Source of the DNA: Rahnella bruchi
GTDB lineage: Bacteria > Pseudomonadota > Gammaproteobacteria > Enterobacterales > Enterobacteriaceae
Length of the DNA stretch: 64,000 nucleotides
Direction of reading: 5' to 3'
Assembly (NCBI RefSeq): GCF_003614975.1
Contig: NZ_QZWI01000005.1
Location: 224,097-288,096 of the forward strand
In this document: one piece after another, positions 1 to 13,287 of the stretch
Layout of the letters: each line of letters begins with the position of its first letter
Position numbering within the stretch: the stretch's first letter is position 1
Made by a program: the position numbers and the translations under genes
The notes under the pieces: generated by a model
Database searches by the model: none
Seen by the model: the letters and a program-made list of their open reading frames with translations, nothing else
What the model was told of the DNA's origin: nothing

Positions 1-87
1 TGCGCCGGGAATGTATTTTCCGCTGACAATTTGCTGCCCCATTTCGAGTACCAGACGGTCGGTTTTGCTGAGTTCGTGTGAAGACAT
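1..87 (-). CDS. dgoR: GntR/FadR-family regulator, DgoR-like, N-terminal fragment
   Basis: Only the first 29 codons are inside the window; the gene runs off the left edge. The ATG on the minus strand at 85-87 is preceded by GGAG about seven bases upstream. The peptide begins MSSHELSKTDRLVLEMGQQI and continues with VSGKYIPG, which is the first helix of the winged-helix domain of FadR-type GntR regulators. It resembles the start of E. coli DgoR, the galactonate-responsive repressor of the dgo operon, which also lies near yidA. Two DgoR-like palindromes lie just upstream. The family is clear; the exact identity rests on a short fragment plus context. Confidence 0.7.
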   Translation of the reverse strand, partial: MSSHELSKTDRLVLEMGQQIVSGKYIPGA

Positions 88-193
88 AAATACTCCGGGG
101 CTGAAGGATAAAACCTTACTTTACCGCTCAGACCCACTCCGGTCTCTGGATTGTTGCACAATCTTATAAGTCACTTTGCTAAATTCACGAGCA

Positions 194-225
194 TAGTAGT
201 ACCAAATGATTATCTTGTACTACAA
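194..225. promoter_or_regulatory. Candidate tandem DgoR operators
   Basis: A perfect 11-bp palindrome TTGTACTACAA lies at 215-225. A near copy, TAGTAGTACCA, lies at 194-204, differing by two bases from TTGTAGTACAA. Their centres are 21 bp apart, two helical turns. This matches the TTGTA-N-TACAA core I recall for the E. coli DgoR operator. The site is about 110 bp upstream of the dgoR start, so autorepression is the likely role (inference). Confidence 0.55.
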
Positions 226-302
226 TCAAGATCACAAAACAGACAATCCACATTTATTCACAGGGAAGGTATTTTCGGGAGGAAGGAAAAGACGTCATGA
301 AA

Positions 303-332
303 CGGCCTGTTTTCAGAAATAAAAACAGGCCG
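303..332 (-). terminator. Hairpin terminator downstream of yidA
   Basis: A perfect 11-bp stem pairs 303-313 with 322-332 around an 8-base loop (CGGCCTGTTTT and its complement). It sits 17 bp beyond the yidA stop codon on the minus strand. The U-tract after it is short, so termination may be partial. Confidence 0.6.
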
Positions 333-348
333 GGAAGATCAGGAGGGA

Positions 349-1164
349 TTAATGGCCTAAGACGAACTTATTCACGGCAAACGCCACACCGTCTTCGGTG
401 TTAGTTTTCGTCACGAACTGGCTGACGGCTTTTACGCTGTCCAGCGCGTTACCCATTGCGACGCCAATACCAGCGTATTCCAGCATAGCAATGTCGTTTT
501 CCTGGTCACCCAGCGTCATGACATTCTCACGTGAGAGGCCCAGTTTTTCGGCCAGCACTTTCACGCCTGCGCCTTTATTGACGCGTTTATCGAGGATTTC
601 GAGGAAATACGGCGAACTTTTCATGATGGTATAGCGTTCTCTGGCTTCAGCCGGAAGCTGGCTGATGGCGCGATCCAGCAGTTCAGGATCATCAATCATC
701 ATGACTTTCGGGAAGGTCAGCGCCGGATCCATTTCTTCTGCCGGGCAGAATTGCAACGGGATACCGGTGGTGAATGATTCATGCACGCTGTATTTGCTGA
801 TAAAACGGTTGGCAGTAAACAGATCGGTTTTGGTCAGTGCATGGAAATGGACGCCAAGGTCACGCGCCAGTTTCTCAAAGTAGTGATAATCTTCAATACT
901 GAGGGCTACTTCGGCAATCACGCTGCCATCTTTGGCATTATGCACCAGCGCACCGTTGTTGGTGATGCAGTAACATCCGTCCTGCTGTAAATCCAGTTCC
1001 ATCAGATAACGCTGTACACCAACGAACGGACGCCCGGTCGCCAGAACGATTTGCACACCTTTCGCCCGTGCTTCTGACAACGCTTTTTTAACGGCAGGTG
1101 TCACTTCATGCTGCGGATTGAGCAACGTCCCGTCCATATCAATTGCAATTAATTCAATAGCCAT
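349..1164 (-). CDS. yidA: Sugar-phosphate phosphatase YidA (HAD superfamily, Cof type)
   Basis: The 271-residue product is a cytoplasmic HAD-superfamily phosphatase; E. coli YidA hydrolyses several sugar phosphates. The nucleophile motif DMDGTLL is at about residues 8-14, the CITNNGA segment belongs to the Cof-type core, and the acidic GDQENDIAML motif is near the C-terminus. The open frame extends to 1245, but the start at 1164 (MAIELIAIDMDG) matches the family and has GAGGA seven bases upstream; the extra 27 codons overlap the gyrB terminator region. It lies next to gyrB as in E. coli, but the E. coli neighbours yidB and yidX are absent here. Confidence 0.93.
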   Translation of the reverse strand: MAIELIAIDMDGTLLNPQHEVTPAVKKALSEARAKGVQIVLATGRPFVGVQRYLMELDLQQDGCYCITNNGALVHNAKDGSVIAEVALSIEDYHYFEKLARDLGVHFHALTKTDLFTANRFISKYSVHESFTTGIPLQFCPAEEMDPALTFPKVMMIDDPELLDRAISQLPAEARERYTIMKSSPYFLEILDKRVNKGAGVKVLAEKLGLSRENVMTLGDQENDIAMLEYAGIGVAMGNALDSVKAVSQFVTKTNTEDGVAFAVNKFVLGH

Positions 1165-1249
1165 AGCATCCTCAGAGTTTAAGAAATCTTCCTCAATGCT
1201 ATCGCGATTACCTGCTTTAAAGCCAGTCAGAATGCGGGTTCGCACAGAC

Positions 1250-1285
1250 GAAAAAAAAGTCCGAAGCGGTTTCCCGTTTCGGACT
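1250..1285 (-). terminator. Rho-independent terminator of gyrB
   Basis: On the minus strand a 12-bp stem (1274-1285 with 1258-1269, one G:T wobble) closed by a GAAA tetraloop is followed by a run of eight T. It lies 22 bp after the gyrB stop and separates gyrB from yidA. Confidence 0.9.
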
Positions 1286-1306
1286 CTTTATCAGCTTATG
1301 CCGTTA

Positions 1307-4829
<3,523 letters not shown>

Positions 4830-4838
4830 TAATTCAGA

Positions 4839-5939
4839 CTAGAGCCTCATTGGCATGACGACGTACGCGGCCGACTGGCTGGCTGCATCTTCGATCTGCA
4901 CGCTGGACACAGAGTCTGTCAGCAGCAGATTAACGTCTTCGCACTTGAGCGCATTAAGCACATCGAGCACGTAACTGACGTTAAAGCCGATTTCCATTTC
5001 TGTGCCTTCGTAGCCGACATCCAGAATTTCTTCTGCTTCTTCCTGTTCCGGGTTGTTCGCCGTAATTTTCAGCTGATTATGGCTGACATACAAACGCACG
5101 CCGCGGAATTTTTCATTGGACAGGATCGCTGCACGGGCAAACGCCTGTTTCAGCAAATCGCAGCCAGCCTGCAGGGTTTTGTCCGGATTTTTCGGCAACA
5201 CGCGGCGATAATCAGGGAAACGACCATCAACAAGCTTGGACGTAAAGATGAAGTCACCCACATGGGCACGGATATTGTTGCTGCCGATTTGCAGTTGCAA
5301 CGTATTGTCACCGCCGTCAAGAAGACGCACCAGTTCCATCACACCTTTACGCGGCACGATCACCGAATGTGAAGGCAAGGACTGGCCGATTGGCATGGAA
5401 CACACGGCCAGACGGTGACCATCGGTCGCGACAGTACGCAGTTCTTCACCTTCGGTTTCGAACAGCATACCGTTTAAATAGTAACGAACGTCCTGATGCG
5501 CCATGGAAAACTGCGTGGCTTCGATCAGACGTTTCAACGTGGCCTGCGGCAGGGTGAATTCCACCTCGCTTTGCCAGTCGTCGAGATTAGGGAAATCTGT
5601 TGCCGGCAGGGTCGACAGCGAGAAACGGCTGCGGCCCGATTTTACCAGCATGCGGTCGCCATCGAGAGCAACGGAAATTTCCGCGCCTTCCGGCAGTCCA
5701 CGGCAGATATCAAAGAATTTACGCGCCGGTACCGTAGTAGCACCCGCTTCATGTGGTTGAGACAGCGCGACTTTCGCCACCATCTCCATTTCCAAATCCG
5801 TCCCGGTCAGCGACAACGCGCCATCCGTCACCTGTAATAACAGGTTACCCAGAATAGGCAACGTCGGTCGTCCACCCAGCGGGCTACTGACCTGTTGCAG
5901 TGGTTTCAGTAAATGCTCACGTTCAACAATAAATTTCAT
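4839..5939 (-). CDS. dnaN: DNA polymerase III beta subunit (sliding clamp)
   Basis: The product is the ring-shaped processivity clamp of the replicative polymerase. Its 366 residues equal the E. coli length and it begins MKFIVEREHLLKPLQQVSSP. Conserved clamp features include GRPTLPILGNLLL, the TDFPNLDDW segment at the end of domain I, and the C-terminal YVVMPMRL, which forms part of the peptide-binding cleft used by polymerases and the clamp loader. The start lies 4 bp after the dnaA stop codon, so the two genes share a transcript, as in other enterobacteria. Confidence 0.99.
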   Translation of the reverse strand: MKFIVEREHLLKPLQQVSSPLGGRPTLPILGNLLLQVTDGALSLTGTDLEMEMVAKVALSQPHEAGATTVPARKFFDICRGLPEGAEISVALDGDRMLVKSGRSRFSLSTLPATDFPNLDDWQSEVEFTLPQATLKRLIEATQFSMAHQDVRYYLNGMLFETEGEELRTVATDGHRLAVCSMPIGQSLPSHSVIVPRKGVMELVRLLDGGDNTLQLQIGSNNIRAHVGDFIFTSKLVDGRFPDYRRVLPKNPDKTLQAGCDLLKQAFARAAILSNEKFRGVRLYVSHNQLKITANNPEQEEAEEILDVGYEGTEMEIGFNVSYVLDVLNALKCEDVNLLLTDSVSSVQIEDAASQSAAYVVMPMRL

Positions 5940-5943
5940 AGCG

Positions 5944-7335
5944 CTAGGAAGATAATGTTCTGATTAAGTTGGAGAAATCTTCTTTGATGTCGTGACTTTC
6001 TTCACGCAACTGCTCGATTTTACGGCAGGCGTGCAACACCGTGGTATGGTCCCGACCACCGAACGCATCGCCGATTTCTGGCAGGCTGTGGTTGGTCAGC
6101 TCTTTCGCCAGCGCCATCGCCATCTGGCGTGGGCGGGCTACCGAACGGGAGCGCCGTTTGGAAAGCAGGTCAGCGACCTTGATTTTATAATATTCGGCCA
6201 CTGTTTTCTGAATATTATCGATAGTGACCAGCTTCTCCTGAAGCGCTAACAAATCGCGCAGCGCTTCACGAACGAAGTCGATGGTGATCGCACGGCCGGT
6301 AAAGTTGGCATTGGCGATCACACGGTTCAGTGCGCCTTCAAGCTCACGCACATTTGAACGCAGACGTTTAGCAATAAAGAAGGCAACTTCGCCTGGCAGA
6401 CGGATATCGTTCTCGTCGGCCTTTTTCATCAGGATCGCCACGCGGGTTTCTAATTCAGGCGGCTCGATCGCCACCGTCAGACCCCAGCCAAAACGCGATT
6501 TCAGACGATCTTCAACACCGTTGATCTCTTTCGGATAACGATCTGAGGTCAGGATGATCTGCTGATTACCTTCCAGCAGGGCATTAAAGGTGTGGAAAAA
6601 CTCTTCCTGCGAACGTTCTTTATTAGCAAAGAACTGAATGTCATCGATGAGCAATGCATCGACGGAACGATAGTAGCGTTTGAACTCTTCAATGGCGTTG
6701 TTTTGCAGGGCTTTTACCATGTCCTGAACAAAACGCTCTGAGTGCATGTACACCACTTTGGCATTGGCTTTACGCGCCATGATGCCGTTGCCGACTGCAT
6801 GCAATAAGTGGGTTTTACCCAGACCCGTGCCGCCATAAAGGAAGAGCGGGTTATATGCGCCGCCCGGATTGTCCGCCACCTGACGCGCCGCCGCGCGTGC
6901 CAGCTGGTTAGACTTACCTTCGACGAAGTTATCAAAAGTGTGTTTGGGATTGACGTTTGAACGATATGAAAGCTCGGGCTGAACAGGCGAACTGTCCCAG
7001 CTTGGACGTGATGGCGCCAGACGCGGAATAGCAGGCGCAGACTGAGAACTGACGTTGGCCGCAACAGGTTGACTGACGCGCTGAATGACCGGTTTGCTGC
7101 CGACTTCAAAACGCAGCAACGGAGCATCCGTCCCACAGAAATCGTTGAGCAAGCCGTTAATATTGTTTAAGTATTTGTCACGAACCCAATCAAGGACAAA
7201 ACGATTCGGGGCGTAAAGCGCCAGCGTATTGTCGTTGAGTTCCGCCTGTAGGGGGCGTATCCACATACTGAATTCTGTGGCAGGTAGTTCATCCTGCAAA
7301 CGGGCAAGACATTGCTGCCAAAGCGAAAGTGACAC
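5944..7335 (-). CDS. dnaA: Chromosomal replication initiator DnaA
   Basis: DnaA binds 9-bp boxes at oriC and melts the AT-rich region to start replication. The open frame reaches 7362, but the GTG at 7335 gives the family start (V)[16 protein letters not shown] and has GGAG about nine bases upstream; E. coli dnaA also uses GTG. The 463-residue protein has domain I (oligomerisation and DnaB contact), a variable linker from about 85 to 130 rich in Ser, Pro and Ala, an AAA+ domain with Walker [10 protein letters not shown] and Walker [10 protein letters not shown], and a C-terminal DNA-binding domain ending in the signature [15 protein letters not shown]. Two DnaA boxes upstream suggest autoregulation. 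Confidence 0.99.
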   Translation of the reverse strand: MSLSLWQQCLARLQDELPATEFSMWIRPLQAELNDNTLALYAPNRFVLDWVRDKYLNNINGLLNDFCGTDAPLLRFEVGSKPVIQRVSQPVAANVSSQSAPAIPRLAPSRPSWDSSPVQPELSYRSNVNPKHTFDNFVEGKSNQLARAAARQVADNPGGAYNPLFLYGGTGLGKTHLLHAVGNGIMARKANAKVVYMHSERFVQDMVKALQNNAIEEFKRYYRSVDALLIDDIQFFANKERSQEEFFHTFNALLEGNQQIILTSDRYPKEINGVEDRLKSRFGWGLTVAIEPPELETRVAILMKKADENDIRLPGEVAFFIAKRLRSNVRELEGALNRVIANANFTGRAITIDFVREALRDLLALQEKLVTIDNIQKTVAEYYKIKVADLLSKRRSRSVARPRQMAMALAKELTNHSLPEIGDAFGGRDHTTVLHACRKIEQLREESHDIKEDFSNLIRTLSS

Positions 7336-8170
<835 letters not shown>

Positions 8171-8188
8171 TAAAAGCTAACCTATTTA

Positions 8189-8548
8189 GTGGTTAAGCTC
8201 GCTTTTCCCAGGGAGTTACGTTTGTTAACTCCCCGTCATTTCACTTTCGTCTTCCAGCAGCCACAACGGGCTGGCACGCCGCAAATCACTATACTCGGCC
8301 GCCTGAACGAGCTGGGGCATCCCCGCATCGGTCTCACCGTCGCAAAAAAACACGTCAAACGCGCACATGAACGCAATCGGATTAAACGCCTAACCCGCGA
8401 AAGTTTCCGGTTGAATCAACATACGCTGCCGTCGATGGATTTTGTGGTGGTCGCCAAGAAGGGTGTCGCCGATTTAGATAATCGCGCGCTGACGGAAGCG
8501 TTGGAGAAATTATGGCGTCGACATTGCCGACAGGCTCCCGCATCCTGA
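8189..8548 (+). CDS. rnpA: Ribonuclease P protein component
   Basis: RnpA is the small basic protein cofactor of RNase P, which together with the M1 RNA (rnpB, not in this window) removes tRNA 5' leaders. The 119-residue product uses a GTG start and begins [11 protein letters not shown] after the initiator. It contains the RNR signature [17 protein letters not shown] in the middle, the RNA-binding helix of the family. Its 3' end overlaps the start of yidD by 37 bp in another frame, an arrangement conserved in enterobacteria. Confidence 0.98.
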   Translation: MVKLAFPRELRLLTPRHFTFVFQQPQRAGTPQITILGRLNELGHPRIGLTVAKKHVKRAHERNRIKRLTRESFRLNQHTLPSMDFVVVAKKGVADLDNRALTEALEKLWRRHCRQAPAS

Positions 8549-8769
8549 TAAAGCTGATACGTGGTTATCAGTTATTCATCAGTCCGTTGCTCGGGCCACA
8601 TTGCCGCTTTCGACCAACCTGCTCTCAATACAGTATTGAAGCAATTGGTCGTTTTGGCATGTTAAAAGGCAGTTGGTTGACTTTGAAACGCGTATTAAAA
8701 TGCCATCCTTTGAACCCAGGTGGTGATGACCCCGTACCGCCGAAAACCGACAATAACAGAGAACACTAA
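8512..8769 (+). CDS. yidD: Membrane protein insertion efficiency factor YidD
   Basis: YidD is a small inner-membrane-associated protein that assists YidC-dependent insertion. The 85 residues contain the family core [20 protein letters not shown] followed by SQYSIEAI, with conserved cysteines, and the short tail [13 protein letters not shown]. The ATG at 8512 has GGAGA eight bases upstream, inside rnpA. Only 2 bp separate its stop codon from the yidC start, which supports co-translation. Confidence 0.96.
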   Translation: MASTLPTGSRILIKLIRGYQLFISPLLGPHCRFRPTCSQYSIEAIGRFGMLKGSWLTLKRVLKCHPLNPGGDDPVPPKTDNNREH

Positions 8770-8771
8770 CG

Positions 8772-10406
8772 ATGGATTCGCAACGCAATCTTTTCCTCAT
8801 CGCTCTGCTGTTCGTGTCTTTCATGATCTGGCAGGCATGGCAAACGGACCACGCTCCGCAACCGGCCAACCAGACCACGCAACAGACTGCGAACACTGCA
8901 AACGGTGATGCTGCTAACCAGGCTGTTCCTGGTAGCGGACAGGGCAAATTAATTACAGTTAACAGTGATGTGCTGTCATTAACTATCAACACCCGTGGCG
9001 GCGATATTGAGCAGGCTCTGCTGACTGCTTACCCAACAACGTTGGGCTCTGACCAGCCTTTCCAGTTACTGGAAACCACTCCTAATTTCCTCTATCAGGC
9101 ACAAAGCGGTCTGACAGGTAAAAACGGTCCAGATAATCCGGCGAACGGCGAACGTCCTCTGTTCCAGACCAGCTCGGATACCTTCACAATGGCTGAAGGC
9201 CAGTCTGAACTGCGCATTCCGATGACTTACACGGCGGCAAACGGTGCGATTTACACCAAAACCTTCGTGATCAAACGTGGCTCTTACGCGGTGAGTGTTG
9301 AATACAACATCAACAACACCACGGCAGCTCCGCTTGAACTGACCCTGTTCGGTCAGCTGAAACAAACCACCGAATTGCCTAAGCACCGTGACACAGGCAG
9401 CAATAACTTTGCTCTGCACACGTTCCGCGGCGCGGCATACTCCTCAAGCGATGACAAATATCAGAAATACGCGTTCGATAAGAGCGAAGTGCTGAATGTC
9501 ACCACTCAGGGCGGTTGGGTTGCGATGCTGCAGCAGTACTTTGCGACTGCGTGGATCCCGTCAGCGAAAGACACCAACAACTTCTTTACCAATACCAATA
9601 ACGGCATTTCTTCGATTGGTTTCAAAGGCACGCCGTTTACCGTTGCACCCGGTGCACAACAGCAAGTGGCTTCCACCCTGTGGGTTGGCCCTGAAATTCA
9701 GGACAAGATGGCGGCAATCGCGCCTCACCTTGACCTGACTGTTGATTACGGTTGGTTATGGTTCATCTCTCAGCCACTGTTCAAACTGTTGAAATTTATT
9801 CAAGGGTTTGTCGGCAACTGGGGCTTCTCGATCATCGTTATCACCTTTATTGTCCGCGGTATCATGTATCCACTGACCCGCGCTCAGTACACGTCGATGG
9901 CGAAAATGCGTATGTTGCAGCCGAAACTGGCCGCGATGCGTGAACGTATCGGTGATGACAAACAGCGCATGAGTCAGGAAATGATGGCGCTGTATAAGTC
10001 TGAGAAAGTGAACCCGCTGGGTGGTTGTCTGCCGCTGGTTATTCAGATGCCAATCTTCCTGGCACTGTATTACATGCTGTCTGGTTCCATTGAATTGCGC
10101 CACGCGCCATTCATCCTGTGGATCCATGACCTGTCAGCGCAAGACCCGTACTACATTCTGCCGGTTCTGATGGGTATCACGATGTTCTTCATTCAGAAGA
10201 TGTCGCCGACTACCGTCACTGACCCGATGCAGCAAAAGATCATGACCTTCATGCCGGTCATCTTCACCGTGTTCTTCCTGTGGTTCCCGTCTGGTCTGGT
10301 GGTTTATTACATCGTCAGTAACCTGGTCACCATTCTCCAGCAGCAGCTGATTTATCGCGGGCTGGAAAAACGTGGCCTGCACAGCCGCGACAAGAAAAAG
10401 TCATAA
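8772..10406 (+). CDS. yidC: Membrane protein insertase YidC
   Basis: YidC inserts and folds inner-membrane proteins, alone or with SecYEG; the F0 c subunit encoded in this window is a known YidC substrate class. The 544-residue protein has an N-terminal membrane segment ([18 protein letters not shown]), a large periplasmic beta-sandwich domain to about residue 330, and five C-terminal membrane segments. The cytoplasmic loop between the second and third of these ([18 protein letters not shown]) and the MNPLGG-like motif VNPLGGCLP are conserved. The C-terminus is short and basic. Confidence 0.98.
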   Translation: MDSQRNLFLIALLFVSFMIWQAWQTDHAPQPANQTTQQTANTANGDAANQAVPGSGQGKLITVNSDVLSLTINTRGGDIEQALLTAYPTTLGSDQPFQLLETTPNFLYQAQSGLTGKNGPDNPANGERPLFQTSSDTFTMAEGQSELRIPMTYTAANGAIYTKTFVIKRGSYAVSVEYNINNTTAAPLELTLFGQLKQTTELPKHRDTGSNNFALHTFRGAAYSSSDDKYQKYAFDKSEVLNVTTQGGWVAMLQQYFATAWIPSAKDTNNFFTNTNNGISSIGFKGTPFTVAPGAQQQVASTLWVGPEIQDKMAAIAPHLDLTVDYGWLWFISQPLFKLLKFIQGFVGNWGFSIIVITFIVRGIMYPLTRAQYTSMAKMRMLQPKLAAMRERIGDDKQRMSQEMMALYKSEKVNPLGGCLPLVIQMPIFLALYYMLSGSIELRHAPFILWIHDLSAQDPYYILPVLMGITMFFIQKMSPTTVTDPMQQKIMTFMPVIFTVFFLWFPSGLVVYYIVSNLVTILQQQLIYRGLEKRGLHSRDKKKS

Positions 10407-10411
10407 GTGAA

Positions 10412-10436
10412 TGTCAGGACGGCTTTCGTCCTGACA
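10412..10436 (+). terminator. Hairpin after yidC
   Basis: A perfect 10-bp stem (10412-10421 with 10427-10436, TGTCAGGACG and its complement) begins 5 bp after the yidC stop. No U-run follows directly, so it may act as an mRNA 3' stabiliser rather than a full terminator. Confidence 0.6.
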
Positions 10437-10458
10437 GCTAAACTTGATGATTAAAGAC

Positions 10459-10484
10459 AAAGGCGGTCATTTTGACCGCCTTTT
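10459..10484 (+). terminator. Rho-independent terminator between yidC and mnmE
   Basis: The stem GGCGGTCA (10462-10469) pairs with TGACCGCC (10473-10480), flanked by AAA on the left and followed by TTTT. It lies 37 bp before the mnmE start. Confidence 0.85.
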
Positions 10485-10520
10485 GCATATCCGTAAAAAG
10501 ACCCAAAGAGATCAAACGTT

Positions 10521-11885
10521 ATGAGCACCTCAGATACCATCATTGCCCAGGCAACACCCCCAGGACGCGGTGGTGTGGGCATTTTGCGCATTTCCGGCCG
10601 TGCGGCGCGGGATGTGGCACAGGCTGTCTTAGGTAAGCTGCCCAAGCCGCGTTATGCCGATTATCTGCCGTTCCAGGATACAGACGGCAGCACGCTTGAT
10701 CAGGGCATCGCGCTTTGGTTCCCCGGTCCGAACTCTTTTACCGGTGAAGACGTCCTTGAGCTACAAGGCCACGGCGGACCGGTGATCCTGGATTTGTTGC
10801 TTAAACGCATTATCGCACTGGAAAACATACGTATTGCGCGTCCGGGCGAATTTTCTGAGCGTGCTTTCCTTAACGATAAGCTCGATCTGGCGCAGGCCGA
10901 AGCGATTGCCGATCTTATCGACGCCAGTTCCGAGCAGGCCGCACGTTCGGCGGTCAACTCGTTACAGGGTGCTTTCTCAAACCGAATTCATCACCTGGTG
11001 GAAGCACTCACTCACCTGCGGATCTTTGTCGAAGCGGCTATCGATTTCCCGGATGAGGAAATCGACTTCCTCTCTGACGGTAAAATCGAGGCAAAACTCA
11101 ACACGGTGATGGGGGATCTCGACGCAGTGCGTGCCGAGGCGCGTCAGGGCAGTCTGCTGCGTGAAGGGATGAAAGTGGTGATTGCCGGACGTCCGAACGC
11201 TGGTAAATCCAGCCTGCTGAATGCCCTGGCGGGACGTGAAGCGGCGATTGTTACCGATATCGCAGGCACCACGCGTGATGTTTTACGCGAGCACATTCAT
11301 CTCGATGGGATGCCATTGCACATCATCGACACAGCCGGTTTACGCGAAGCCAGTGACGAAGTGGAGCGAATTGGTATCGAACGTGCGTGGAATGAGATCG
11401 AACAGGCTGACTTAGTGCTATTTATGGTCGACGGCACGACAACAGCGGCGACGGAGCCTGCGGAGATCTGGCCGGAGTTTATGGCCCGTCTGCCCGCAAC
11501 ATTACCTATTGTCGTTGTACGCAATAAAGCGGATATCACCGGTGAAGCGCTGGGACAAACAGAAGTGAATGGTCACTCACTTATCCGACTTTCCGCCCGT
11601 ACCGGAGATGGCGTGGATTTGCTGCGCGATCATCTGAAACAGGTGATGGGCTTTAATCACAATATGGAAGGCGGATTCCTCGCCCGTCGCCGTCACTTAC
11701 AGGCGCTGGAACAGGCCGCACAACATCTGGTGCAGGGTAAAGACCAGCTGCTGGGTGCATGGGCCGGAGAATTACTGGCAGAAGAACTGCGTCTGGCACA
11801 GCTGTCACTGAGTGAAATTACCGGCGAATTTACGTCAGATGATTTGCTGGGACGCATCTTCTCAAGCTTCTGCATCGGCAAATAA
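10521..11885 (+). CDS. mnmE: tRNA uridine-5-carboxymethylaminomethyl modification GTPase MnmE
   Basis: MnmE works with MnmG (encoded at 48.4-50.3 kb) to modify the wobble uridine of certain tRNAs, using GTP, tetrahydrofolate and FAD. The 454 residues have an N-terminal formyl-THF-binding domain ([20 protein letters not shown]), a helical domain, and an inserted G domain with G1 [10 protein letters not shown]2 DIAGTTRD, G3 DTAG and G4 NKAD. The C-terminus FCIGK carries the conserved catalytic cysteine. A terminator on each side makes it a separate transcription unit. Confidence 0.98.
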   Translation: MSTSDTIIAQATPPGRGGVGILRISGRAARDVAQAVLGKLPKPRYADYLPFQDTDGSTLDQGIALWFPGPNSFTGEDVLELQGHGGPVILDLLLKRIIALENIRIARPGEFSERAFLNDKLDLAQAEAIADLIDASSEQAARSAVNSLQGAFSNRIHHLVEALTHLRIFVEAAIDFPDEEIDFLSDGKIEAKLNTVMGDLDAVRAEARQGSLLREGMKVVIAGRPNAGKSSLLNALAGREAAIVTDIAGTTRDVLREHIHLDGMPLHIIDTAGLREASDEVERIGIERAWNEIEQADLVLFMVDGTTTAATEPAEIWPEFMARLPATLPIVVVRNKADITGEALGQTEVNGHSLIRLSARTGDGVDLLRDHLKQVMGFNHNMEGGFLARRRHLQALEQAAQHLVQGKDQLLGAWAGELLAEELRLAQLSLSEITGEFTSDDLLGRIFSSFCIGK

Positions 11886-11906
11886 TTCAGGTTGGATCCG
11901 TAATGA

Positions 11907-11943
11907 ATGAGAGTAAGCGAGCAATCACTTACTCTCATTTTTT
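11907..11943 (+). terminator. Rho-independent terminator of mnmE
   Basis: A perfect 11-bp stem (ATGAGAGTAAG at 11907-11917 with its complement at 11928-11938) is followed by six T. It separates mnmE from the convergent dehydrogenase operon. Confidence 0.9.
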
Positions 11944-11960
11944 ATAGCATTACCCGTGAG

Positions 11961-13274
11961 TTACTGTTTTTCAGGCTCGGCAGGTTTCGTGAGTTTACGT
12001 AGTTCTTTCACCTGCGAGACACTGACCGCAGACGCCTGATTCCCCCATCCATTGCGGATAAAGTTGACCACATCCGCGACCTGCTGATCATCAAGCCGCC
12101 ATGCAAAGCCAGGCATCGCCAGCCCCGTCGGCGCGGCCTGTGTTTTAGGCGCGTGAGAGCCGTTTAACACAATATTGATCACCGAAGAGGGGTCATCACT
12201 CAGCACTGCCGGGTTCTGCGCCAGTTGTGGGAAGGCGTTTTTCTCCCCCTGTCCGCTGGACAGATGGCAGCCCGAGCAGTTTTCCAGATAGACCTGCGCA
12301 CCGGTCTTCGAGACATCCCCTTTCTGCAGAGCCTCAGTGGTACTGTTGTTATTGACCTGCACTCCGGCTTTGTCATTCGTTGGCAACGACTTCAGGTACA
12401 CCGCAATAGCATGACGATCGCTATCGTTCAGATACTGAGTACTGTCCTGAATCACCTCCACCATCGATCCGAAGGCCGCCGTGCGCTCCGTGTGTCCGCG
12501 CCCGAGGAACTGACTGATCTCCTCCTCGTTCCACTGTCCCAGTCCGGTGGTGGCTTCGCCGCGCAGGTTAGGTGCATGCCAGCCTTCGAGCGTACCTCCG
12601 GAGAGATAATCGCTGTCATTCTGGTCGAGCGCTTTCTCCTCATAGCCAATGCCGCGCGGGGTATGGCAACTGCCACAATGGCCTAAGCCCTGAACCAGAT
12701 AGGCACCCCGGTTCCAGTCAGCGGTCTGCTGCGGATCAGAGTGATAGGGCTTTTTCTCCAGGAAGACGCTGTTCCATACCGCTAGCGGCCAGCGCATATT
12801 CAGCGGGAACGGAATATCGCTGTCACGGTTCTTCTGATCAACCGCCGGAACCTGATGGATGAAATAGAGATACAGATCATGTACATCGGCGTCGGACATT
12901 TTGCTGAATGACGGATAAGGCATCGCCGGATAAAGATGGTGACCATCTTTGGCAATCCCCTCACGCAGGGCTTTACTGAAATCTTCCTCAGTGTAATTGC
13001 CGATGCCGGTGTTTTTATCCGGTGTGATATTACTTGAGTAGATGGCCCCGACCGGCGTGCTCATTTTCAGGCCACCAGCGAAACTTTTGCCCCCTGGCGT
13101 GGTGTGGCAGGCCACACAGTCACCGGCACGGGAAAGGTATTCACCCTGTTTAATCTGCGCACTGATGTCGCTATCTGCTGCCGCCATAACCTGAGCAGTC
13201 AGCGTCATACCGGTCATTCCCAGGCTCAGCCATAATCCGCAGCGCCATAATGAACTCTTGTTTTCTTTGATCAT
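11961..13274 (-). CDS. Gluconate 2-dehydrogenase, triheme cytochrome c subunit
   Basis: This 437-residue protein has a Sec-type signal peptide (about residues 1-32, ending VMAA) and three CXXCH heme-binding sites: CVACH at 53-57, CGSCH at 200-204 and CSGCH at 333-337. It is the membrane-anchoring cytochrome c of periplasmic alcohol/sugar-acid dehydrogenases and would pass electrons from the flavoprotein to ubiquinone. It follows the flavoprotein gene by 13 bp, as the last gene of a three-gene operon. The same architecture is known for gluconate, 2-ketogluconate and sorbitol dehydrogenases, so the substrate is inferred from the full subunit set. Confidence in the function class is high. Confidence 0.9.
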   Translation of the reverse strand: MIKENKSSLWRCGLWLSLGMTGMTLTAQVMAAADSDISAQIKQGEYLSRAGDCVACHTTPGGKSFAGGLKMSTPVGAIYSSNITPDKNTGIGNYTEEDFSKALREGIAKDGHHLYPAMPYPSFSKMSDADVHDLYLYFIHQVPAVDQKNRDSDIPFPLNMRWPLAVWNSVFLEKKPYHSDPQQTADWNRGAYLVQGLGHCGSCHTPRGIGYEEKALDQNDSDYLSGGTLEGWHAPNLRGEATTGLGQWNEEEISQFLGRGHTERTAAFGSMVEVIQDSTQYLNDSDRHAIAVYLKSLPTNDKAGVQVNNNSTTEALQKGDVSKTGAQVYLENCSGCHLSSGQGEKNAFPQLAQNPAVLSDDPSSVINIVLNGSHAPKTQAAPTGLAMPGFAWRLDDQQVADVVNFIRNGWGNQASAVSVSQVKELRKLTKPAEPEKQ

Positions 13275-13287
13275 GATATCGTCCTGA

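Noticed and set aside
1165..1245. N-terminal extension of yidA
   Set aside because: The extra 27 codons do not match the family, and a good ribosome-binding site precedes 1164.
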